Of a stretch of DNA of 64,000 nucleotides, positions 53,201 to 60,727 are shown one piece after another. The notes under the pieces are model-generated. The model made no database searches, was not told the DNA's origin, and saw nothing but the letters and a program-made list of their open reading frames with translations. The DNA is taken from positions 2,173,001 through 2,237,000 of the forward strand of contig NZ_VOQR01000001.1 of assembly GCF_007995065.1 (NCBI RefSeq), in the 5' to 3' direction. Source of the stretch: Sphingomonas ginsenosidivorax. Lineage in GTDB: Bacteria; Pseudomonadota; Alphaproteobacteria; Sphingomonadales; Sphingomonadaceae. The position numbers were made by a program, and so were the translations under genes. Position 1 is the first letter of the stretch; the number at the start of each line of letters is the position of its first letter.

Positions 53201-53308
53201 AAGGAAGCGGCGACGTTCGTGCGCCGAGCGCGCGGCAAGGGCGCGGCGCTCGATACGCTAACCGTCTGGCAATTGCGCGAACTCGGGCAGCCTCTTCCTT
53301 ACCCCTAA
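50261..53308 (+). CDS. Mrr-like nuclease-TPR-GreAB-C protein, probable conflict/defence effector with truncated PIN domain
   Basis: The protein has 1,015 residues from ATG 50261; an in-frame GTG at 50279 is an alternative and neither has a strong ribosome site. Residues 1-150 are an Mrr/PD-(D/E)xK-like nuclease domain: E23 in KVFESN, D53 in QFGLDLIG and Q69-x-K71 in VGIQCK, followed by FYIVTTATDEPAHDF and DIQVWGWDTLQEK. About 650 residues of TPR-like helical repeats follow. Near 849-885 there is a GreA/GreB C-terminal-like segment (DHPLAATLVGKSVGDIIEMP). The end, ALDTLTVWQLRELG, looks like the first strand and helix of a PIN nuclease domain, but a stop follows at once. I recall a family called TPR-GreAB-C-PIN conflict systems with this order. 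Function is inferred. Confidence 0.75.
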   Translation, partial: EHGKRCVGSSTIINIPTDDKVFESNCIPLFAGLINDPNVKLLGTRGKKQFGLDLIGRRDRNPGQPVGIQCKLITRGAKLTESTIRHEVSQAMAIKPALTEFYIVTTATDEPAHDFLAIDLAQDQAKLGRTIDIQVWGWDTLQEKIRSTPKALAAFDPDYSASTNRLLELGDETLSGQAEIRAQNEQALQHLEVIRATITAGPIDTARSAFDQHLDAQVDSYRDMLNAGKPRTALDLLEALDKTLDVKSSVAIRARVKVNIAITRMKLGEEASAAPLLDEAYALNPTDPKTRANRILALAIRGDLAGAWAFAEDILREDPTNSGAAGLAFQVASMDTVERDPMGIVPADLLDDHGVRIHRVSYLRAKGSTEGWWVLAAETLVRFPADGNSVRMAGDALVDEALSGDIVERLGPVSEDRRSKLREGAALLQRHWDEVRFYEHATEPNWTMVGYNLVTAYRALGDLDQAKHIAEQVLATGTKDPDAALSAAWVAIDRDEFAEAEAFLRSAPITDTAVLPLLVALSNLHKWSAVIEEATNERRERLPVAARQLLDVLVFRARHAGRTSANLDEDVEQLLERWPLGVSAHIAVADIYRGAKPEGIAAMAAKIKSLITSETSYSDRVMFAQLSLFREAWDDIIAAVDGFVGVDRPSEPLAWLAHAFANAPSQARTSPFYRSLAPEVIALPRYARLAGAAEHNRGDLKAAERYLRSAISADPTDLRAILLLSSTLMRGNCETNARDLISGVNDDAVDGSPDDLMRLAHMHRRASETERALKLGYRVAAAHRREESVVSSYPSLIFMDEALPSPIGRAGPAQSGFWFDLEGLDGARDVTGIIDDEDIPEVDQLFAPDHPLAATLVGKSVGDIIEMPAEIGGLRRYRVRALKHKYVWLLHDIMAMHAARFPAARSMFEMTMKDGDVQPILDLVRDLQDKDDVVASTYTSFPVPLAAIAATSNRSVLQLAEHLSMTGTNLRTCVGAEDERKEAATFVRRARGKGAALDTLTVWQLRELGQPLPYP

Positions 53309-53336
53309 GACTAAGCTTTACAAAATTGGGCTTTTC

Positions 53337-53696
53337 GTGGCCAACGATGCCGTCACTCCTCCGCTGCCAGATGGGTGGACTGCGACAGTTTACGATAGTC
53401 AACTTACCGCGAGCCAACGCGACGAGGCCGCCGCATACTTTCATAGTGTTTTTCTTGGCCTCGACATTCCGGAAAGCAATGCCCATCGCGTCAGACAATT
53501 CTGGGAAAAGACACGGGATTTTATCAACTCGGCGCCCGTCGACCACGAAAAGCGGTTCGACCTATTCAACTCTTTGACGAGTTACTTAAAAACTGACCAG
53601 TCCCCGACCATTCAAGTCGGACAGTTTGCCGAGCGCTACCTCGGCGATGAACTAGGCGATGAATACCGCGAACATATGGATCGCGAACAGCGATGA
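53337..53696 (+). CDS. Small protein of unknown function next to the nuclease-TPR gene
   Basis: The protein has 119 residues from GTG 53337, 28 bases after the nuclease-TPR gene, with no clear ribosome site. It is acidic and helical (TASQRDEAAAYFHSVFLGLD, HRVRQFWEKTRDFINSAP, GQFAERYLGDELGDEYREHM). No family is recognised. Its position suggests a partner or immunity factor, or an unrelated gene that replaced the 3' end of the upstream gene. Confidence 0.55.
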   Translation: MANDAVTPPLPDGWTATVYDSQLTASQRDEAAAYFHSVFLGLDIPESNAHRVRQFWEKTRDFINSAPVDHEKRFDLFNSLTSYLKTDQSPTIQVGQFAERYLGDELGDEYREHMDREQR

Positions 53697-53852
53697 GCGG
53701 GCAGCAATCGCAGCCCCTCGAGGACCACGCATACAGAAGCGAACGGTACCACGACACTCCCACTCGCGCAGCTGGGCTTCGGCAACACCGGTGTATGCTA
53801 GCGCCATCTCTCCCGTCATAGCGGCGGGCCAGTCGGGCATCCTCTCGATCAT
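53652..53852 (-). CDS. Excisionase/AlpA-like helix-turn-helix protein
   Basis: The protein has 66 residues from ATG 53852. ERMPDWPAAMTGEMALAYTG, then VAEAQLREWECRGTVRF and GPRGAAIAA is the pattern of small phage/island excisionase-like DNA-binding proteins. The last dozen residues do not look conserved and overlap the convergent gene by 45 bases, so the 3' end may be altered. Confidence 0.5.
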   Translation of the reverse strand: MIERMPDWPAAMTGEMALAYTGVAEAQLREWECRGTVRFCMRGPRGAAIAARSSLFAIHMFAVFIA

Positions 53853-53991
53853 GAATGCGCTACCCACGAAGCGTTCGCCCATGCCGGTGCCAGTTGCGCA
53901 TCGCTTCCTTAACGCGCATCGCTATGGCCGGCATAACGATTAGGCGTTTCTCTTGACGAAAATACCATGGCATCGAGATGCTCAGCTGCAC

Positions 53992-54183
53992 ATGCCGGGC
54001 GAATTGGGTCGCCGTCTCCGAAGCGCGCTTGTCGTATCCAAGGCATCGTTGGCCGACTGCGTTAAAGCGTTCGGCGCCATGGGGGCGCCTCGTGACGCGA
54101 CAATTCATTGCGACGCGCTCGGCCAACCAATCGACGCGAAGAGCATCCGCGCGCTGTCGGTCGACCCGACCTATCCCTTCTAG
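53992..54183 (+). CDS. Possible small protein of unknown function
   Basis: The protein has 63 residues from ATG 53992 (a TTG at 53953 would add 13). It reads PGELGRRLRSALVVSKASLA followed by GAMGAPRDATIHCDALGQPI. There is no strong ribosome site and no known family. Confidence 0.35.
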   Translation: MPGELGRRLRSALVVSKASLADCVKAFGAMGAPRDATIHCDALGQPIDAKSIRALSVDPTYPF

Positions 54184-54317
54184 CCTAGTACCCCTGGAGA
54201 GCCGCGACAGGTCGATGATATTCGTCATGTGCATTCTCCCATTTCATCACGATGCTGCCGGCACGATGGCTCCGAACCCGGACAGGGTGCGTTGAGGCAC
54301 GAGAAGAGGAGCCTGCC

Positions 54318-54551
54318 ATGAGCGACGACACACCGAACTCCGGCGAGGGCGCGAGCCCCGCCGACGACATCAAGAAGCAGAACCCGGGCGGCACTACGAC
54401 AGGCGATCAGACCGGTGAAACCGACAGTGACCATAAGGTCGAAGACCTGGCGAAGGCCGGTCGCGACGGGATGGATACTGATGACGACCAAGTTGCCGAG
54501 GGCAAATGGAAGTCGACCGACGACGGCAGCGGGACTAGCGAGACAGACTGA
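54318..54551 (+). CDS. Small acidic, probably disordered protein
   Basis: The protein has 77 residues with GAGGAG upstream of ATG 54318. It is rich in Asp, Gly, Ser and Thr (SDDTPNSGEGASPADDIKKQ; the end is KWKSTDDGSGTSETD) with no hydrophobic core. It resembles the proteins at 56788 and 57372 in composition. A desiccation or stress role is possible but not shown. Confidence 0.6.
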   Translation: MSDDTPNSGEGASPADDIKKQNPGGTTTGDQTGETDSDHKVEDLAKAGRDGMDTDDDQVAEGKWKSTDDGSGTSETD

Positions 54552-54678
54552 CGGCCGATTGGGTTTGGCGGCGCAGCGGATAGATTGTTCGTTGCCAAAC
54601 CCCGTTCGCTGATCATACGACAGCACGGTGCAGTCCCTACCGATCTGTAAGCGAGGCACGCTCTGGCTAAGGTAGGAC

Positions 54679-54939
54679 ATGATATCAACGGTTAACGATG
54701 ACGGCACTTTTGAGATCGAGTTTCCCGACCACACTGCTCCGGGCGTCTTTGTTCCGTCTGTCATCCTCGTACGCGGGTCCCTTTCACCTGCTGCCGCGCG
54801 ACGGTTCAGGCAAATAGCTGGAACTAAGTCGCAGGCATCTGCCGACGAAGCGCTTCGGGAAGCGGTTGCGTTCAGGCGCGGCATCCCACGGCCCCGCGCT
54901 ACGGAAATTTTTGTGAGAGGGACGGACTTTGACAAGTAG
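54679..54939 (+). CDS. Small protein of unknown function
   Basis: The protein has 86 residues from ATG 54679 with TAAGGTAGG upstream. A beta-type start (VNDDGTFEIEFPDHTAPGVF) is followed by helices (AAARRFRQIAGTKSQASADE, ALREAVAFRRG). No family is recognised. Confidence 0.5.
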   Translation: MISTVNDDGTFEIEFPDHTAPGVFVPSVILVRGSLSPAAARRFRQIAGTKSQASADEALREAVAFRRGIPRPRATEIFVRGTDFDK

Positions 54940-54976
54940 CGATCGAGGCTAGTTGGAGCCTGAACAGGGGCGCTCA

Positions 54977-55327
54977 TCACGACACCCAACTTCCGTCAGA
55001 TGCAGAAATTCCATTCCAGCGATGATCCAGCCAAGACGAAGCCCTCGTTCCGTGCGCGCGCTCGAAGGCGGCGAAAACGCCATGTAGCGCAGGGTCGCCG
55101 CCGATGACCGCAACTGTCTCCCCGATGAGCCAGGCGGCGTAGTCGATGCCGGACGCCGCATCGTCGACGCGCTCGAGCCGGCTGCGCATCGGCCTTTGTA
55201 GAAGCTCACTTGCATGAACAACACGAAGCGGGGTGTCCGTCTTCGCGTCTCGCAGGGTCATCGCCCGGTGGAAGAGCTTACCAAGGCGGTCGGCGATGAC
55301 TTCAGCTTGCGTGGGTTCGATGCCCAT
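54977..55327 (-). CDS. Phage-type small protein of unknown function
   Basis: The protein has 116 residues: AEVIADRLGKLFHRAMTLRD, a middle ASGIDYAAWLIGETVAVIGG, then GVFAAFERAHGTRASSWLDH. Its start overlaps the stop of the preceding gene (TGATG). It is the last gene of a leftward small-gene run that begins at 56001. Confidence 0.55.
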   Translation of the reverse strand: MGIEPTQAEVIADRLGKLFHRAMTLRDAKTDTPLRVVHASELLQRPMRSRLERVDDAASGIDYAAWLIGETVAVIGGDPALHGVFAAFERAHGTRASSWLDHRWNGISASDGSWVS

Positions 55328-55560
55328 CAGACTGCCGCCCCCGTCTCACGAGTGCCGGCCGGAGCGGCCAAGTCGACCTGTTTCGGCGGCATGCGGCCAA
55401 AGAACAGCGAGAACGACAGCCCGAAGCCTTCGAAACCGATATGGCGGCAAGGCCCTTCGCCCTTCCCATCCCATCGCTCGAGGCCGCTGCGATCGTACCC
55501 ATACGAAAAGTCCGGCGCGATCTCTTCCCAGACGGCGCGGAGGGTCTGACCGAAGGTCAT
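55327..55560 (-). CDS. Phage-type small protein of unknown function
   Basis: The protein has 77 residues from ATG 55560: MTFGQTLRAVWEEIAPDFSY, then GYDRSGLERWDGKGEGP and GFGLSFSLFFGRMPPK. It is coupled to the next gene by TGATG. No family is recognised. Confidence 0.5.
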   Translation of the reverse strand: MTFGQTLRAVWEEIAPDFSYGYDRSGLERWDGKGEGPCRHIGFEGFGLSFSLFFGRMPPKQVDLAAPAGTRETGAAV

Positions 55561-55627
55561 GCTGCGACCCGCGCGGGCATGCGTTTCCACCAAATGCAGG
55601 TGGAGCAGTTCTGTTCGGGGTGAGCCA

Positions 55628-55837
55628 TCAGCATGGAATGAGCCCCTGATACTCGCCGCACGCGTGCGCGCGGTGGACGTTGGGAAAGCACGAAGCGATG
55701 TGGCCGCTGTTGCTGCGGGTCATGCGAGGCGGCCAGCGCCGGCAGATGCCGACCGCACCGAGCGGCTCGGCAACCGGCTGGACTGTCGCGTCGCACGCCG
55801 ACCTCGCCGTGAAGTGCGTGCAACTTGAGCAGGTCAT
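55628..55837 (-). CDS. Small Cys-rich phage-type protein
   Basis: The protein has 69 residues. The N-terminal CSSCTHF, the central GICRRWPP and the late ACGEYQ follow the pattern of small zinc-binding proteins common in prophages and accessory regions (CxxC...GxCrrxPP...CGEy). It overlaps the upstream gene by four bases. Confidence 0.6.
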   Translation of the reverse strand: MTCSSCTHFTARSACDATVQPVAEPLGAVGICRRWPPRMTRSNSGHIASCFPNVHRAHACGEYQGLIPC

Positions 55838-56001
55838 GCGCCCTGTTCCGCGAGGTTCACGCCGCCGATCCGCGCAAGGTCCTCGATCGCACCCCAGGCC
55901 ATGCGCGCGTACAGGTCCGACATGCGTAGTCCCTCGACGAACTTCGGGTCGGCCGTGTTCGAGATTGCCAGGTCCGACCAGTTAGTGCCGACCTGATTCA
56001 T
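55834..56001 (-). CDS. Phage-type small protein of unknown function
   Basis: The protein has 55 residues from ATG 56001: NQVGTNWSDLAISNTADPKF, then SDLYARMAWGAIEDLARIGG. It is the first gene of the leftward operon and faces away from the replication-protein remnant. It is probably phage-derived. Confidence 0.5.
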   Translation of the reverse strand: MNQVGTNWSDLAISNTADPKFVEGLRMSDLYARMAWGAIEDLARIGGVNLAEQGA

Positions 56002-56003
56002 GA

Positions 56004-56731
56004 ACGCTACTCGCGGACAGCGTCGACGCGGTCGCGTTGCTGGATGAGTTGGTTGAGGCAAACTGCGTGATGACCTACGAGGTCGGTGGCAAGCGGTATG
56101 GGGCAGTCCGTAACTTTTGCCAGTACCAGCGCCCGAAGAAACCCAACTCGACCTATCCGCAGACGGAAGCGGTTCGGAACTGGGTGAACATTGAGGCGCG
56201 TTCAACACGCGACGGTGGGGAACTGGGTACCACTCCAGACACCTCGGGTGGGGAACTGACACCCGCTCCAAAGGTGCTCGGTGGGGAAGCGGGCCCCCCT
56301 TCAACTAAGCCGAGTGGGGAACCGGTGGGGAAGCGGTTGCCCACTGGTGGGGAAAAGTCCCGCCAGAGGAAGGAGGGAGGAGATAGTTCCGTTACTGACG
56401 TAACGGGCGCCGCAGCGCCGCCGGTCGATCCGAGGAAGGCTTTGTTCGACGCTGGCGTGGCGCTGCTGGGCGAAGCGGGGCTATCGATCAAGTCGGCACG
56501 GGCCCTGATCGCCAATGGTCCAAGGCTCATGGTGAGGAGGCGACGAACGCAGCGTTGTTAAGCGCTGCCGGACGAGCTGAACCCGTGTCGTGGATCGAGG
56601 CTCGATTGCGAACGAAGGTTAGATCCGAGGACGAGGCGTTCGCGGCCAGCCGTGCGACTGCCGAACGATACCGGCGGATGGCCATCCCTGGACCGCCAGC
56701 CGACGTCCATCCGATGCCGGTGCCAGCGTGA
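56004..56731 (+). pseudogene. Phage replication protein, 5' truncated and frameshifted
   Basis: The remaining frame opens LLADSVDAVALLDELVEANC, then VMTYEVGGKRYGAVRNFCQY and QRPKKPNSTYP, the typical end of the winged-helix domain of phage replication initiators. A Gly/Pro-rich linker follows, then SIKSARALIAN. A one-base loss near 56515 moves the continuation into another frame (SKAHGEEATNAALLSAAGRA, then EPVSWIEARL, ending at 56731). The N-terminal half is missing at the junction with the leftward operon. Confidence 0.7.
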
Positions 56732-56787
56732 CCGCGCTCGCCAACGGTCACGCTGGCAGCAGCGGCTTACGGTGCGCTGTCAGGTCG

Positions 56788-57000
56788 CTAGTCGTCGCCG
56801 CGGATCGAGAGGCTGTCGGCTCCGTCGTCAACGTCGTCGGCGTCCGTCGCGATCGAGTCCGGCGTGTCGTTGCTAACCGCGTCGGTATCCTCGACGCTGC
56901 TGCCACCCGGGGACACGCCTTCTTCGGTTTCGATGTTTCCATCGACGTACGGCTCCCCGGTCGTCTCGCGCTCGAGGTCGGTGTTCGGGTCGGTAGGCAT
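56788..57000 (-). CDS. Small acidic, probably disordered protein
   Basis: The protein has 70 residues from ATG 57000. It is very acidic (ETEEGVSPGGSSVEDTDAVS; DADDVDDGADSLSIRGDD) with a tail RGDD. No domain is seen. The 370 bases between 57001 and 57371 hold no further gene that I can support. Confidence 0.55.
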   Translation of the reverse strand: MPTDPNTDLERETTGEPYVDGNIETEEGVSPGGSSVEDTDAVSNDTPDSIATDADDVDDGADSLSIRGDD

Positions 57001-57371
57001 GGCATGCTCCAATCGTTGCCTGTCCCTAACGCGCTGCCCGAACGATCGAGCCGGTGGTACGCCAACATGCGGCCCCGCACCCCGCAATGGATCCACTGTA
57101 TTAGTACAGTGACACACCAAGGACTGGATGGTATTAGATGCCTGCTGGGTTTGCGATCCCTCGCGGCCCGGCGTCATCCCTGCCGGGACACCTCCGGTCG
57201 CGCTCGGTGCACCGATACCGCGACCGGTTCTTTCCCGACGCTAAACGGCCGCCTAAAATCACGATCATTGCAGGCGACTGAGCGGTACCATCGGATCGTA
57301 ATTCCCAGAGTGCCAGCCGGCTCACGGAAGCATGAGGAGCACGCATGACGGCGGCATGCTCCCTGTCGCCG

Positions 57372-57713
57372 TCACTCTTCGGGTCCGCTCCCCGAGGTGT
57401 CGAGGTCGATGTCTTCGCCTGGATTGCCGCCGCCAGCGCTCGATCCGCTTCCGTAAACTTCACCGGTTTTATTGTCGATGTACGCTCGCTTGCCCGCTTC
57501 CCGAGGGATGTCGCGGCCGTCGGCGGGCTCGTCCGCTCCAGCGTCGTGCGCACCGTCCCGGTTCTGCAGGTGGCGCTCTGCCGCATGATCGACGCTGTCA
57601 TACTCATCGCCAGAGTAGCCCGAGCCCTTACCGAAGCCGTCTGCGGTCCTGTCCGCATCGCCAGATTTCAGGGCGACGTTGTCGACGGGCTTGGGCGTAG
57701 TGTCGTCGGTCAT
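57372..57713 (-). CDS. Small acidic, probably disordered protein
   Basis: The protein has 113 residues from ATG 57713; GGAG lies seven bases upstream, favouring it over ATG 57725. Composition is Asp/Gly/Ser-rich (DRTADGFGKGSGYSGDEYDS; AYIDNKTGEVYGSGSSAGGG). The segment IDNKTGEVYGSG is the only ordered-looking part. It is similar in style to the proteins at 54318 and 56788. Confidence 0.55.
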   Translation of the reverse strand: MTDDTTPKPVDNVALKSGDADRTADGFGKGSGYSGDEYDSVDHAAERHLQNRDGAHDAGADEPADGRDIPREAGKRAYIDNKTGEVYGSGSSAGGGNPGEDIDLDTSGSGPEE

Positions 57714-57816
57714 GATGATCTCCATGGTTCGAACGCGGTCAACGCGCGGCCGCCGGAATTGCGTCGCTCGGGCAACATTGCCTGCCACATATTTGAACCA
57801 AGCGAAGGTTGAGACC

Positions 57817-58357
57817 ATGGGGCGCGGAAACGATTGGTGCACTCTTCGAACGGGCGCGTCGCGGACACTGCCGCTGGCGGCCTCCCTTGAGGCGGCTGGC
57901 TTCGACGTATGGAGCCCCGTGCAAACCCTGACCCGGCGCAAAGGCCGCTCCCGCGAGCGGATCGAGTATGCCGCACCGAACATGCCGACGTTCGTGTTTG
58001 CTCGCTCGGCACCGAGACGACCTGGTGAGGCTGGCGGCGCAGCCGTTTACCGACCACCCTGGTTTCTCGGTCTTCCGCTACCTTGGGGACATCCCGCTCA
58101 TCAGCGATGCCGAGGTGGAAGGCGCCCGCCGGATTGAGGAGCGGGGCAAGCGCGCTGCAAAGATGGGGAAGCGTCAGGCGTTCGTCGTTGGTGAGCGTGT
58201 TCGGGTTACGGAGGGCGCTGCAGCAGGCTTGTTCGGTGAGGTCGTCCAGGGCGGCGATGGCAAGTTCGTGCTGGTCGCGTTCGCTGGCATCAACCTGAAA
58301 ATCGAGGCTTGGCTACTCGGAACAAATGCAGTACAGGATACGCCTATCGCCGCTTAA
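57817..58357 (+). pseudogene. NusG/KOW-type transcription antiterminator, frameshifted
   Basis: The first frame (ATG 57817) reads WCTLRTGASRTLPLAASLEA and PNMPTFVFAR, the NusG N-terminal fold. From about 57998 the homology moves to another frame: DDLVRLAAQPFTDHPGFSVF, then the KOW motif FVVGERVRVTEGAAAGLFGE and VLVAFAGINLKIEAW. A frameshift near GCTCGCTCGGCAC divides the two halves. Phage and island NusG paralogues of this length (about 180) act as antiterminators. It could be restored by one base, or it is already lost. Confidence 0.7.
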
Positions 58358-58447
58358 GCGGACCGCGGTGGGCGCTGTGGCATTGCCACCCTCATCCCCT
58401 CACGCAGGAGCTGCCGCTCCGAGCGACGTCCGAAGGGGTGCCCAAAA

Positions 58448-58705
58448 TTATTCTTCGTCTGGGTTTGGATTGATTACCCGCACGGGTCCGGCGTCCGGCA
58501 TTTCGGTGACAGCCCGGGCCAAGGTTGCACGTGCCCGGTGGCACTGTGCCAAACTCGAGTGCGCTTTCTGAGCCTCAGGCACCGTTGATCGAGCGGCTAG
58601 TGCCTGTTCCTGAGCCGCGCGTGCAGTGTGATACGAGAACTCGAGGTGCCAATCCTCGGCGTGTTCGCTCAGTGCGTTGAAATCGTCGCTTTGGTTTTCC
58701 ATCAT
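58448..58705 (-). CDS. Small helical protein of unknown function
   Basis: The protein has 85 residues from ATG 58705. It is helical with many Ala, Glu and Arg: LSEHAEDWHLEFSYHTARAA, then LAQCHRARATLARAVTEMPD. Similar small proteins occur in sphingomonads. No function is known. Confidence 0.5.
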   Translation of the reverse strand: MMENQSDDFNALSEHAEDWHLEFSYHTARAAQEQALAARSTVPEAQKAHSSLAQCHRARATLARAVTEMPDAGPVRVINPNPDEE

Positions 58706-58892
58706 GCCCTCCGCCAAATCAAACTCAGCTTAATGGGTTTAAGGAGCGTTAAAGGATACGGTTAAGAAGACTGCGATCGAATACCGGGTAAGTATCTATC
58801 TCATTGCCCGGTTCTAAGCATTGCTTAGCATCGGCGCGTTAGGATTGAGCCAACTACCTTCTCCTGCCTACTGCGTCCGCTTGACGGCAAAA

Positions 58893-59048
58893 CTAGCCCC
58901 GGTTCATGGTCTCTATTAGCTGCTCCCGATACAGTCCGGCGATTGCCCGATGCATGTCAGCGACCGGCTTCGACACCGAGCGATTGGCCAAGACATTCTG
59001 ATCGTCCATCAGTCGTTGAAGCACTGAGGGGTGGGGAAGAAAACTCAT
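58893..59048 (-). CDS. Possible small protein
   Basis: The protein has 51 residues: SFLPHPSVLQRLMDDQNVLA, then NRSVSKPVADMHRAIAGLYR and EQLIETMNRG. The composition is protein-like, but the ribosome site is weak and the family unknown. Confidence 0.4.
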   Translation of the reverse strand: MSFLPHPSVLQRLMDDQNVLANRSVSKPVADMHRAIAGLYREQLIETMNRG

Positions 59049-59109
59049 AATAGGTCAATGACCCTGCCGTGATAGCACATCAAGCGCAAACGCAGTGACG
59101 AGGATTAAG

Positions 59110-59286
59110 ATGGCCACTACGTCCAAGCCCACTTCCGCTGGCGTGGTCGAGGCTATCGGCATGCGGCTGTTGCGGATCGCCGAAGACATGAACGCAGGCT
59201 CTCGCCACCATGGTCGCAGCGATCGCCTCATCGAGGACGTCGAGCAGGCTGCGCGGGATCTCCGGGCTGCTGTCCGCAGTCGGTAG
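59110..59286 (+). CDS. Possible small protein
   Basis: The protein has 58 residues from ATG 59110. It is helical (EAIGMRLLRIAEDMNAGSRH, LIEDVEQAARDLRAAVRSR). No strong ribosome site and no family. Confidence 0.4.
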   Translation: MATTSKPTSAGVVEAIGMRLLRIAEDMNAGSRHHGRSDRLIEDVEQAARDLRAAVRSR

Positions 59287-59525
59287 CGAGTATCCAAACT
59301 GTGGAGCCTAACCCTCTCACCTGAGGCAATTTTCATGTCCCGCCGACTGGCCCTGCCCTCACCATCCCACATCGTGGCATGGGGCGCTTGGGTCCTTCCC
59401 GGCATCCCAGGTAATACGGGGGGCAAAGGCGCAGAGGATCGCTAGGCACGAGATGCCCTATAGTTCTTCCTCCCTGGTGCCATTTTCGGCGGTTTTCTGC
59501 GGCTTTCGCGAGATGGAGCAGGGAA

Positions 59526-60023
59526 GTGGCGCAAATCGACCTCGACGAGCCGACCCGGCCGCAGCTCGCCGCGCTCTTCGGCTGCTCCAGCCGGTGGATC
59601 GGCGAGCTCCGGTCGAAGGGCGACCTGCCCGCCGACGGATCCTCGCTGCTCGAGAACATCGAAGCTTGGGCGCAGACGAAATACGGCGTCGATGACGTTG
59701 ATCCGGATTCGCTCGATAAGGAACAGCAGCAGGCCCGCCTCGCCAAAGAGCAGGCCGATGCGAAGGCGATGGATAATGCCGAGCGCAGCAAGGAGCTCGC
59801 ATCGCTCCCTGACATGGTTGCCGCCGGCGCGGGCGTGATCGTCATGATCGTCGCCCAGCTGCAGCAGGTCGGCGCCCGGGTTGCCAAGGGTGACACGAAG
59901 CTCCGGTCGCGCGTCGACGCCGAGATCAACAACGTCCTTACCGACTTGAGCATGGCCCGGATCGAAGAGGCGCGCGGCGGGGGCTTTGATGAGGGCGAGC
60001 CCGAAGACGAAGCCGGCGCCTGA
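59526..60023 (+). CDS. Phage terminase small subunit, Nu1-like
   Basis: The protein has 165 residues from GTG 59526 with GGAGCAGGGA upstream. The N-terminal helix-turn-helix (QLAALFGCSSRWIGELRSKG) is the gpNu1 DNA-binding motif, and the long helix LDKEQQQARLAKEQADAKAM follows. It would recognise packaging sites for the terminase. The truncated large subunit is 96 bases downstream. Confidence 0.78.
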   Translation: MAQIDLDEPTRPQLAALFGCSSRWIGELRSKGDLPADGSSLLENIEAWAQTKYGVDDVDPDSLDKEQQQARLAKEQADAKAMDNAERSKELASLPDMVAAGAGVIVMIVAQLQQVGARVAKGDTKLRSRVDAEINNVLTDLSMARIEEARGGGFDEGEPEDEAGA

Positions 60024-60118
60024 GCCGTACCGCGCGCCCGGCGCGCACGGTGTAGCGCTTGCCGCTGGCTGGCTGGCAGCGTGCCGGCCGCGCGAGCGGC
60101 CGCCCCCTTTCGAGGTTC

Positions 60119-60589
60119 ATGGCAGAGCACGCGCGATCGGACCACGGCGCACGCATCCGGCTATTCCCGTTTCAGGCCGACATCGCCGACGCGTTCACCG
60201 ATCCGGAGACGTCTCAGCTGTCGGTCAGGAAGAGCAGCCGCATCGGCTACTCGACGATCCTGCAGTGCTTCGTCGCCTGGCGCATCAAGTTCGACCCTGC
60301 GCGCACGCTGATCTACCAGCCGACGATCGACGACGCGGAGAAGTTCAGCCGCGACGATCTCGACCCGGTGCTGCAGTGGCCGATCGTCCGGTCTGTCGCG
60401 ACGTTCAAGCCGCGGCATGCCGACAACCAGATCAGGGCCAAACGCTACAAGGGCGGCTGGATCCAGATCAAGGGCGCGAACAGCCCGAAGGAGTTTCGCC
60501 GCGTCACCGCGGACGACGTGTTCCTCGAGGAATGCGACGGCTACGCGATGACGTTCCAAACCGCGTTGAACGCCGGCTCGTGGGCGTAA
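60119..60589 (+). pseudogene. Phage terminase large subunit (GpA family), C-terminally truncated
   Basis: Only 156 residues remain of a protein normally of 600 or more. The ATPase start is clear: LFPFQADIADAFTDPETSQL, VRKSSRIGYSTILQ (a variant Walker-A region), IYQPTIDDAEKFSRDDLDPV and the acidic Walker-B-like DDVFLEECDGY. A stop codon follows NAGSWA, and the nuclease domain is absent downstream. Confidence 0.75.
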
Positions 60590-60628
60590 TCACGACTGCA
60601 AACTGTTCGCTACCGCCAGTCCGCGAGA

Positions 60629-60727
60629 TCAAATCCAGCGGTTAACAGCGATCGACATCAGGCAAAGACCGGGCAACGTCACGACCCAAGCGCCAATGCA
60701 ATATCCGGCGAACTTCTTCCTGCTCAT
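60629..60727 (-). CDS. Tiny membrane protein
   Basis: The protein has 32 residues with AGAGGAAG before ATG 60727. One hydrophobic helix (CIGAWVVTLPGLCLMSIAV) is preceded by SRKK. The good ribosome site is the main support. Confidence 0.4.
   Translation of the reverse strand: MSRKKFAGYCIGAWVVTLPGLCLMSIAVNRWI

Noticed and set aside
50261..53308. Toxin-antitoxin pair with the 119-residue gene as antitoxin
   Set aside because: The order, sizes and missing DNA-binding domain do not fit a known toxin-antitoxin type; I keep only the weaker claim of a possible partner.
59333..60145. 270-residue minus-strand open frame over the terminase small-subunit gene
   Set aside because: Ser/Arg-rich shadow composition; the plus-strand Nu1-like protein has a recognisable helix-turn-helix and ribosome site.
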